DNA of 5,598 bases, from positions 1 to 5,598 of the forward strand of contig JACUTO010000101.1 in NCBI GenBank assembly GCA_014859755.1, given 5' to 3'. Position 1 is the stretch's first letter. Each line of letters starts with the position of its first letter. Made by a program: the position numbers and the translations under genes. A model generated the notes under the pieces. It did not search any database. It was given only the letters and a program-made list of their open reading frames with translations, and was not told the DNA's origin. This DNA is from Candidatus Bathyarchaeota archaeon. GTDB lineage: Archaea; Thermoproteota; Bathyarchaeia; Bathyarchaeales; Bathyarchaeaceae. This document shows, piece by piece, positions 1 through 4,316 of this stretch.

Positions 1-228
1 ATATTTCAAGTAGCGTTTAAGCTTCTCATATTTGCTAAAGGAACGTGGTGAAACAGTTCTCCTTGCACAATTCAGGCAAAGCATTTTTGTAGGGTCACCC
101 GTTGAAACATCTGGCACCATGCAGTCTCTGCAGAACAAGCGTCCACATCTCTGGCATCGTCTGAGATAGCTGTACGGAAAGACTCTGCCGCATATCCCGC
201 ATTCCTCTTTGATCGGCACCTGAACCAC
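1..228 (-). CDS. Cysteine-rich zinc-finger protein, N-terminal part (cut by window edge)
   Basis: This open frame is absent from any simple Met-start list because it begins with GTG and leaves the window at base 1. It reads VVQVPIKEECGICGRVF and continues for 76 codons without a stop. Cysteine pairs follow one another: CGIC, CQRC, a GRLFCRDC segment and CLNC, which is the spacing of a RING/FYVE/LIM-like treble-clef domain binding two zinc ions. A basic segment with SKYEKLKRYLKY comes after the zinc domain. An in-frame TAG lies just upstream, so the start must be TTG at 234, GTG at 228 or GTG at 219. I chose 228 because the TATA box at 258-265 predicts transcription to begin near 235, giving an almost leaderless message. 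The role is unknown; nucleic-acid or protein binding is an inference from the zinc domain. The coding assignment is secure, the exact start is not. Confidence 0.8.
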   Translation of the reverse strand, partial: MVQVPIKEECGICGRVFPYSYLRRCQRCGRLFCRDCMVPDVSTGDPTKMLCLNCARRTVSPRSFSKYEKLKRYLKY

Positions 229-248
229 TAACAACTATTTAGGAACGT

Positions 249-326
249 CTAACATCGTTTATAAAGCGTTTCTACGTAAAACGCTGTGTGAAGCATAAGA
301 GCCACAAAAGACAGGCTTGAAATCAT
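249..326 (-). CDS. Tiny hydrophobic ORF, probably the second half of a split membrane protein
   Basis: A 25-codon frame begins with ATG at 326 and overlaps the stop of the preceding small ORF through ATGA. It encodes MISSLSFVALMLHTAFYVE followed by a short basic tail ending in KRC, which could form one membrane helix. It may be a separate, translationally coupled micro-gene. It may equally be the second half of a two-helix protein of about 75 residues: one extra T in the short run at 331-333 would fuse the frames and give a continuous second helix starting IYIWLFLM. Its 3' end covers the TATA box of the next gene. The ORF is too short to be secure. Confidence 0.25.
   Translation of the reverse strand: MISSLSFVALMLHTAFYVETLYKRC
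258..265 (-). promoter_or_regulatory. TATA box of the zinc-finger gene
   Basis: The minus strand reads GCTTTATAAACG here, a near-ideal archaeal TATA element (TTTATAAA). Its centre is about 33 bases ahead of the GTG at 228, so an archaeal start site about 26 bases downstream would leave a leader of only some 7 bases. No Shine-Dalgarno sequence is visible ahead of that start, which fits leaderless translation. The box lies inside the 3' end of the small ORF upstream. Confidence 0.6.
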
Positions 327-475
327 AAGGAAAGCCAGATGTAAATGCTTGAGTCTACATTTACAGAATAGACGTTGAAACGATTGAGCGGTACGTTAGT
401 GAATGTGAGAAGAGAAGCTGTTAAGAAGACTAAGACAATCGCGAGAATTAGCACCTTGCGAAGGGAAATCCGCAT
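323..475 (-). CDS. Small single-helix membrane or secreted protein
   Basis: This 50-codon frame starts with ATG at 475, 26 bases after the stop of the connector-like gene. It encodes MRISLRKVLILAIVLVFLTA and then SLLTFTNVP. Three basic residues ahead of about 18 hydrophobic ones are typical of a signal peptide or an N-terminal membrane anchor. A polar stretch follows, then the frame ends in YIWLSL just as a second hydrophobic segment begins. GGTG lies six bases ahead of the ATG and could act as a weak ribosome-binding site; an in-frame GTG lies nine bases further upstream. The abrupt end, and the hydrophobic continuation in the next frame, suggest a one-base frameshift rather than a natural C-terminus. 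I recognise no family. The coding call rests on the N-terminal signature alone. Confidence 0.42.
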   Translation of the reverse strand: MRISLRKVLILAIVLVFLTASLLTFTNVPLNRFNVYSVNVDSSIYIWLSL

Positions 476-501
476 AGGGGACACCGCATGCCATACTATG
501 A

Positions 502-855
502 TTACACTCTCCCTAAATAGACGCCTTTGATGCCGTTCAAGACGCGTTCAAGCTCAGCCTGCAAAACTTCAAGTGGAGGAACCTTGCTCAGCACGCTTAC
601 GTTTTGATCTCCCACGGAGAAGCTCAGTCCAACAGCAGACCCGCCCGTAAGATAACAAACTGCATAGATAGCGGCGAGAACCGTGATAAACTCTTTCTCT
701 GCATCAGTGCAATTGCTGTAGTCTATTTCTTCGTCAGTTTCTAATTCAAGCGTAACCTCAGCACGCTTAATCATCTTAGCTGCTTTGGCGTCTGGAATTT
801 CAGCTGAGCTAACATTAATTACATCGCGGACATCATCAACGGTTACGCTTGCCAT
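502..855 (-). CDS. Tailed-virus gp6-like head-tail connector (putative proviral relic)
   Basis: The 117-residue product begins MASVTVDDVRDVINV and contains an acidic helical middle, the segment CTDAEKEFITVLAAIYAVCY, then LTGGSAVGLSFSVGDQNVSV, and a final helix around PPLEVLQAELERVL. The order is that of small gp6/gp15-type connectors of HK97- and SPP1-like tailed viruses: two long helices, a Gly-rich turn, a GLSFSVGD-type beta segment and a last helix. Those proteins form a ring between portal and tail. I chose the ATG at 855; an in-frame TTG at 873 would add six residues (MGPEPA). No portal, terminase, capsid or tail gene is visible nearby, so this is either the edge of a provirus, an isolated relic, or a cellular protein that only resembles connectors. 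The family assignment is recalled resemblance, not a search result. Confidence 0.5.
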   Translation of the reverse strand: MASVTVDDVRDVINVSSAEIPDAKAAKMIKRAEVTLELETDEEIDYSNCTDAEKEFITVLAAIYAVCYLTGGSAVGLSFSVGDQNVSVLSKVPPLEVLQAELERVLNGIKGVYLGRV

Positions 856-914
856 TGCTGGCTCTGGCCCCAAAGGAAAAAGCGTAAAGAGCCAGATTTA
901 AGGAATTTTGGCTG

Positions 915-952
915 AAAAAACCATGTTAATTTAACCGTGTCCAAAAAACCAT
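915..952 (-). terminator. Twin T-tracts downstream of the membrane zinc-ribbon gene
   Basis: On the minus strand the sequence ATGGTTTTTT occurs twice, at 943-952 and 915-924, 28 bases apart. Each ends in a run of six T. They lie 70 to 110 bases after the stop of the gene at 1024-1704 and ahead of the connector-like gene. Archaeal termination commonly uses U-rich tracts without a hairpin, so these are plausible stop sites for that transcript. No strong stem is seen. Confidence 0.35.
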
Positions 953-1023
953 ACGCACGCAGGTGTTTACTTCATCTTGCTTGATGTTGGTATTCAATGA
1001 GAATAGTATTGGAATCTAAGTTT

Positions 1024-1704
1024 TTATGAGAGACCCAATAGGTCCTTCAATTTGTCGAAGATTTTTGTTGCATGAATTGTCTTGCCACAATGTTGACACT
1101 TAAAATATTCACCCGTTGGCGGAATCTCAACCACACCATTGCAATGAGGACATTCGATGCTGGTAAGAACAATACCTTTTCCTCTGGCAGCCTGTATGAT
1201 ACGTGCAAAATCTATCACTATATGCCTAACTGTAGGTCTCACTTTAGCCTCATGTAGTGAGGACAGTTCATTGTATACAGCTTTTGACAGTTGTTTTATT
1301 TCTTTGTCCAGGTCGATACGAAAATCAATCGCTTCCACTCGCTTTTGGTTTGCTCGGGTTCTATATTTCAGAAAGAAAAACCTGAAAACTATGAAGGCAA
1401 AAACTAGGAAGACTGGTCCAATCCAAAGAAAATTTGGGAGAAAGGGATGTGTGGTTTGGGGAAAAACCGCAGAGAGGAACAATGTTAACCCAATTATACT
1501 TATGCAAATCGTGTAAGAAAGCCAAAGAATTTTGTCCTTTTCGCTTTTGTTTATAAGATTGACCAACCAATTATAATGTTCTTCTTTCTTGGCGATCTGA
1601 CCAATTTCTTTACGAAGTTTGGGCGGCAAATCTTCCTCTCTGGGTTTGAAACCGACAATCTTGGATATCCTATCTATTACCCGTGCCCTCGATTCTGAAC
1701 TCAA
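1024..1704 (-). CDS. Two-helix membrane protein with C-terminal zinc ribbon
   Basis: The 226-residue product has no recognised family. Residues 1-57 are charged and partly helical. Two hydrophobic segments follow at about 59-81 (ILWLSYTICISIIGLTLFL) and 92-112 (LWIGPVFLVFAFIVFRFFF), joined by a short loop with PQTTHPFLPN. Residues 113-155 are charged and probably helical or coiled. The C-terminus carries a zinc ribbon with cysteines 185, 188, 203 and 206 (ECPHCNG and KCQHCGKTI), then a short helix. Both soluble ends probably face the cytoplasm. The start is TTG: an in-frame TAA immediately precedes it, no internal Met exists, and GGAG sits four bases upstream. The gene diverges from the one at 1850. 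Its GC content is low (about 40 percent in a sampled row). A signalling or scaffolding role at the membrane is only a guess. Confidence 0.8.
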   Translation of the reverse strand: MSSESRARVIDRISKIVGFKPREEDLPPKLRKEIGQIAKKEEHYNWLVNLINKSEKDKILWLSYTICISIIGLTLFLSAVFPQTTHPFLPNFLWIGPVFLVFAFIVFRFFFLKYRTRANQKRVEAIDFRIDLDKEIKQLSKAVYNELSSLHEAKVRPTVRHIVIDFARIIQAARGKGIVLTSIECPHCNGVVEIPPTGEYFKCQHCGKTIHATKIFDKLKDLLGLS

Positions 1705-1810
1705 TTATCTCCCCCCAAAGTTGGCTTCTTGCTATTATTCTTGTCTATACAGTGGCCACTCCTACATTTATTTCATTCCAAGCTGCATTATTAATTATTT
1801 AAGGAGAAAT

Positions 1811-1822
1811 GTTATATTATAG
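1811..1822 (+). promoter_or_regulatory. Probable TATA element of the 237-residue protein gene
   Basis: The plus strand reads GTTATATTATAG, an AT-rich element about 30 to 39 bases ahead of the ATG at 1850. This is the right distance for an archaeal promoter with a short leader. GGGATGAT, resembling part of the archaeal Shine-Dalgarno sequence, lies five bases before the ATG and supports that start. A second AT-rich stretch at 1790-1802 (TTAATTATTTAAG) is an alternative. The opposite-strand promoter of the divergent gene must share this 145-base gap, but I could not choose one element for it. Confidence 0.4.
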
Positions 1823-1849
1823 AATCTCACGCCATAGGGATGATAGAGT

Positions 1850-2563
1850 ATGCAGAAAGTTTTCAAAATTCTCTTTTATGAAAATGGTGATCCAATAGCC
1901 CCTCGTTGCATTGAGCGATTTATAGGCGCATTTTCTAAAAGCTATAGCGAAGTTGTAGGAACAATAATAGAAAAATCTGAGACGCCAAGATTGGATTTCA
2001 AAGTTTTTGAATATAACATTGCCAAGTTGATGCCTTCTTTCAAAATGACTCGTGCAGGTGCTTTCCGAGGGGTCAGAATAGACGAAAAGGACCGCCCGTG
2101 TGATCCTAATAAAGTGATCAATAATTGTTGGGAAAAAGTGGAAGACGAACTACGGAACCTGAAGAAATACCTGAAGCAGAAGGCTTCTGGAAGACGCAGC
2201 AGAGTCCTAGTTGATCTTTCGCCAAAATCGCGGAATCATGTCATTAAAAAAGGCGCTGAACTTTTTGAAAAACTGCTTGGGGTTAAAGTCAAAACTGGTA
2301 GGGTAAGTCGTGTAGGAGCCAGCAAAGTCCTATTTGCGGTCCTTCCAGAGATTGCCCTTCCAGTTGACAACTTAGAGTGGAAAAGCGTCTTCAAGACTAC
2401 TAAATATCAAGACATACTTTCAACAATGGCAAACGAGATTAGAGAGTGGGAAGGGAAGTTCCCCAAAATCCCCCTTGAAAAATTAGATCCAAATCCGAAG
2501 ACAACTCTACCAGCAATCTATAACGTAATGGCTATGGCGGCACGCCCTTTGAAAGAAGCATGA
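1850..2563 (+). CDS. Hypothetical protein, 237 residues, orphan
   Basis: I do not recognise this protein. It is soluble, basic and without a signal peptide or membrane helix. Residues 1-60 look mixed alpha/beta (KVFKILFYENG near the start). Residues 88-112 form a charged helix (NCWEKVEDELRNLKKYLKQ), and 150-190 carry the best preserved-looking stretch, VSRVGASKVLFAVLPEIALP, followed by VDNLEW and a helix. The layout, with Lys then hydrophobic residues then an Asp, resembles uncharacterised bacterial and archaeal proteins with a K-x-L-x-F...D motif, some found near restriction or abortive-infection genes; that comparison is from memory and weak. It is the only plus-strand gene in the window, divergent from the membrane protein and convergent with the next gene. 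ATG at 1850 is supported by an upstream GGGATGAT and a TATA-like box. Confidence 0.78.
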   Translation: MQKVFKILFYENGDPIAPRCIERFIGAFSKSYSEVVGTIIEKSETPRLDFKVFEYNIAKLMPSFKMTRAGAFRGVRIDEKDRPCDPNKVINNCWEKVEDELRNLKKYLKQKASGRRSRVLVDLSPKSRNHVIKKGAELFEKLLGVKVKTGRVSRVGASKVLFAVLPEIALPVDNLEWKSVFKTTKYQDILSTMANEIREWEGKFPKIPLEKLDPNPKTTLPAIYNVMAMAARPLKEA

Positions 2564-2578
2564 AACATGCGCGCGCTG

Positions 2579-2591
2579 ACACCCGCGGTGT
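2579..2591. terminator. Small hairpin between convergent genes
   Basis: ACACC, a three-base CGC loop and GGTGT form a perfect five-base-pair stem in the 44-base gap between the convergent genes ending at 2563 and 2608. A GC-only run (GCGCGCGC-like) lies just to its left. The symmetric position would suit a two-way terminator. No T-run follows on the plus strand, so the call is weak. Confidence 0.25.
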
Positions 2592-2607
2592 GTTGTCGTT
2601 GGAATTA

Positions 2608-3300
2608 TTATTCAATGAAAATTGGTCGTGGGCACCAATAATAAAGATCTAAGAATTGTCCATAAGGAATAATAGAGTCAGTTCCATATTCATTTCGCGA
2701 CACTTCTTTAAAGAGATTCACAACCTCGGGTTGTTGCTTCAAACTTTCCTGAAATGTCGCCATAACGTTTTTCCATGTTTCAAAATCCCATCTATCATCA
2801 CGTAATCCATGGATATCGAGCTTTCGCAACCGTCCTCTTACTATTGAATCAAAGGCGAGTGTTTGTCCCCATAGAAACATTAGTGGTTTTGTCGTTGCCA
2901 TAACTAAATAATATCCGCCGGGATTCTTTCCTTCAGCTGTTTTAACAGGACCGAGTTCATGCCAAATTGATTCCAATGTTTTTTTTGGGATTTCGCTAAA
3001 TTCTAATAAGCTGTAGCCTCTAATCTGATTGTAGGGATCACGCATTTTTTCAAGTGCATCCTTTAGTTTTTTACCTAACTTAGAGAACTTGTCCGGACGG
3101 TGCCATTGCCATATCTTGAGAGTCTCACTTAGCTTCTTGTACGCTTGTCCTATATGCTCTGCATCAAGAATATGCACACTTTCGGTTTCTGTTCTAACCT
3201 TCCATTTCCAAAATTGACCAAAGCAGTAAGGATAGGTTTTGTAATCGATTTTCCTGAATGATCGAAATCTGTCTTTAAATTCCTCCAAGTTAAGCAGCAT
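2608..3300 (-). CDS. Hypothetical protein, 230 residues, orphan
   Basis: I do not recognise this protein. It is soluble and rich in aromatic residues, with many Trp, Tyr and Phe. Notable stretches are YCFGQFWKWKVRTETESVHI (25-44), a helical basic part at 50-90, MATTKPLMFLWGQTLAFDS at 134-152, an RDDRWDFETWKNVM helix at 167-180, and a C-terminal IPYGQFLDLYYWCPRP. The combination of a Lys/hydrophobic/Asp-Ser motif with a final LDLYYW segment recalls a loose class of uncharacterised proteins that often end in an LD-x-x-LW motif. This is remembered resemblance, not proof. The ATG at 3300 is well supported: GAGGT lies ten bases upstream and a TATA box about 41-48 bases upstream. The gene converges with the 237-residue gene. 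GC is about 37 percent in a sampled row, lower than rtcB. Confidence 0.78.
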   Translation of the reverse strand: MLLNLEEFKDRFRSFRKIDYKTYPYCFGQFWKWKVRTETESVHILDAEHIGQAYKKLSETLKIWQWHRPDKFSKLGKKLKDALEKMRDPYNQIRGYSLLEFSEIPKKTLESIWHELGPVKTAEGKNPGGYYLVMATTKPLMFLWGQTLAFDSIVRGRLRKLDIHGLRDDRWDFETWKNVMATFQESLKQQPEVVNLFKEVSRNEYGTDSIIPYGQFLDLYYWCPRPIFIE

Positions 3301-3340
3301 TACTCTTTCAACCTCTACGCACTACCTTAACGACCTTTTA

Positions 3341-3348
3341 TCTTATAG
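3341..3348 (-). promoter_or_regulatory. TATA box of the 230-residue protein gene
   Basis: The minus strand reads AAAAATCTATAAGATAAAAG; CTATAAGA is a good archaeal TATA element with an A-rich stretch ahead where a BRE would lie. Transcription would begin near 3318, leaving a leader of about 18 bases that contains the GAGGT ribosome-binding site. The gene therefore probably has its own promoter and is not part of the winged-helix transcript that ends at 3363. Confidence 0.55.
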
Positions 3349-3362
3349 ATTTTTAGAAAAGC

Positions 3363-3605
3363 CTAATTCAAGATTTCTAAGAGTTTTTCTCCTTTTGGCG
3401 TGATTTTGTAGATGCCTCTGCTGACGCGCTGTACGTAGCCGTTTGGAAGCAGATAGCCGTGAAACTGCTTTCTGAACGTGTTTGATGTTGCGAATCGTAG
3501 GTATGTTGCTACCGTTTTCTTTTCAATGTCGGTGTAGTGCACATAGCCTTTTTTGATGAATTGAAGAATGGCTTTGCGGAGTTGGTCTCTCTCAGGGTCC
3601 TTCAT
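3363..3605 (-). CDS. Winged-helix DNA-binding protein
   Basis: The 80-residue product begins MKDPERDQLRKAILQFIKKG. It shows the order of a small winged helix-turn-helix domain: helix 1 at about 5-18, a helical segment DIEKKTVATYLRFATSNT (26-43) covering the HTH, another helix at 44-53, and a beta wing NGYVQRVSRGIYKITPKG (55-72) ending in a C-terminal helix KLLEIL. It probably binds DNA as a small regulator. I chose ATG at 3605 rather than the longer frame from 3659, because it overlaps the stop of the upstream zinc-ribbon frame as ATGA. The longer form would merely read that gene's end in another frame. AGGAAG lies about ten bases upstream. The overlap implies translational coupling, so the two proteins probably act together. 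The subfamily is not known. Confidence 0.75.
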   Translation of the reverse strand: MKDPERDQLRKAILQFIKKGYVHYTDIEKKTVATYLRFATSNTFRKQFHGYLLPNGYVQRVSRGIYKITPKGEKLLEILN

Positions 3606-3909
3606 GACAATCTTACTTCCTGTGACTTGGCTGCTGAGTGATAGTTGCATATTGGGCATCGGCGTATGATTTGCATTGGATGTTCGAGGTCTCCCCAGGC
3701 TGCGCCGCTTACAACTTCTATGGATCCATACGTATTTGGAATCAAGTCAGATGCGTAAGGCTCCATTTTTGTGCCATATGGACCATTACCATGGTCTTGC
3801 GGACAATACTCCCAACACGAACAAACCGCGATATCTGCCGGTCTTTCCTGAAAATAGTCTTGCCACATTTTGGACAGACGCCACAGGCCCATCCAACTTT
3901 CGTCGCCAT
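3602..3909 (-). pseudogene. Multi-CxxC zinc-ribbon protein broken by a one-base frameshift
   Basis: Two overlapping frames each carry half of a coherent protein. The first starts at ATG 3909 (or 3924) and reads MATKVGWACGVCPKCGKTIF, then becomes unconvincing. The second contains RPADIAVCSCWEYCPQDHGN, continues through GPYGTKMEPYASDL, and ends with MQIIRRCPICNYHSAAKSQE just before the stop at 3602. Adding one T to the four-T run (A's at 3851-3854 on the plus strand) joins them as KTIFQERPADIAVC and gives 102 residues, with cysteines 9, 12, 15, 30, 32, 36, 85 and 88 as candidate zinc ligands. No classic slippery heptamer is seen at the junction, so a sequencing or assembly error, or recent gene decay, is likelier than programmed frameshifting. 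Its stop overlaps the start of the winged-helix gene. No strong ribosome-binding site precedes either ATG. Function is unknown; nucleic-acid binding is inferred. Confidence 0.6.
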
Positions 3910-4134
3910 GTACACGTATTCCATAAACAGTTAAGTGCGTAAGGACGGATTGTATTCTCCCTTAGAAACGACGAGGCTGACGGCTGGTGGAGCCGAATCG
4001 ACGGGAATGCTACAGGATAGGCTATGGCTTTTGAAAATCATCCTTAAAGGCTCCAGCAAACGTCCTCCTGGCAGACAACAGGCTTAGAGGTTTAGTGAGA
4101 TTGACATATTTGGAGCCAAATAACGGTGATACAT

Positions 4135-4142
4135 AAAAAAAA
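4135..4142 (-). terminator. T8 tract downstream of rtcB
   Basis: The minus strand reads CTATAGTTTTTTTTATG, eight consecutive T about 175 bases after the rtcB stop. A shorter T5 tract at 4180-4184 precedes it, itself part of an AAAAA-CTG-TTTTT palindrome at 4180-4192. U-rich tracts are the usual archaeal termination signal, so rtcB transcription probably ends here. Confidence 0.4.
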
Positions 4143-4218
4143 CTATAGGGGGTAGGTCGTATTGGTTAAAACTTCACGCAAAAACTGTTTTTCTATCGCA
4201 CAGCTGAGCTTAAGGTAG

Positions 4219-4232
4219 GCTGAACGCTGAAC
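4219..4232. repeat. Tandem GCTGAAC repeat, two copies
   Basis: Two perfect, adjacent copies of GCTGAAC lie downstream of rtcB. With only two seven-base units they may be chance. They could also mark a protein-binding site, but nothing else here supports that. Confidence 0.3.
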
Positions 4233-4248
4233 AATGAGCAAACTGGAA

Positions 4249-4275
4249 GCGAAATCGATTCCGCCGAAAGTCGGC
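4249..4275. repeat. Palindrome overlapping a small hairpin, just past rtcB
   Basis: GCGAAATCGATTCCGC (4249-4264) is a 16-base palindrome with one mismatched pair. It overlaps by two bases a perfect stem GCCGA-AAG-TCGGC (4263-4275). Both lie 40 to 70 bases beyond the rtcB stop on the transcribed side and could fold in the 3' end of its message. A role in RNA stability or termination is inference only. Confidence 0.35.
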
Positions 4276-4316
4276 TTAAACAACGCTTATCTATTCTTAC
4301 GCAGCAACTGAGCGAA

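Larger units (their letters stand above)
3934..4316. other. Stretch without a convincing gene (383 bases)
   Basis: This gap separates the zinc-ribbon gene from rtcB. I find no tRNA, rRNA, SRP RNA or RNase P RNA signature. On the minus strand a 36-codon frame runs from ATG 4041 to TAA 3931 (start MIFKSHSLSCSIPVDSAPPA); it is in the same frame as the zinc-ribbon ATG at 3924 and lies directly ahead of it. It has no ribosome-binding site close to its ATG; an AGGAGG lies about 25 bases too far upstream. On the plus strand a 25-codon frame occupies 4234-4311 (start MSKLEAKSIPPKVGL). Neither is strong enough to call. GGAGCC/GGCTCC complementary words recur near 3990, 4050 and 4112, so RNA structure is possible. 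T-tracts and palindromes closer to rtcB are listed separately. Confidence 0.5.

Noticed and set aside
1157..1516. 119-codon plus-strand frame opposite the membrane zinc-ribbon gene
   Set aside because: Shadow of the minus-strand gene; its hydrophobic and basic runs mirror the opposite coding sequence.
991..2622. TATTCAATGAGAAT at 991-1004 and TATTCAATGAAAAT at 2609-2622, a 13 of 14 match near the two ends of the low-GC region
   Set aside because: Too short and AT-rich to claim as insertion-site duplications, and the second copy is partly the end of a coding sequence.
3845..3860. Programmed -1 frameshifting in the zinc-ribbon gene
   Set aside because: The in-frame heptamers around the four-T run do not fit X-XXY-YYZ, and no strong downstream stem was found.
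3638..3942. Plus-strand frames of about 90-98 codons opposite the zinc-ribbon gene
   Set aside because: Composition is not protein-like, and the minus strand has zinc-ligand patterns plus the ATGA coupling.
3985..4055. tRNA or C/D box RNA in the gap ahead of the zinc-ribbon gene
   Set aside because: No T-loop consensus, acceptor stem or paired C and D boxes with proper spacing could be found on either strand.
4234..4311. 25-codon plus-strand ORF just past the rtcB stop
   Set aside because: No ribosome-binding site or clear promoter, very short, and overlaps palindromic sequence; kept only as a note in the intergenic entry.
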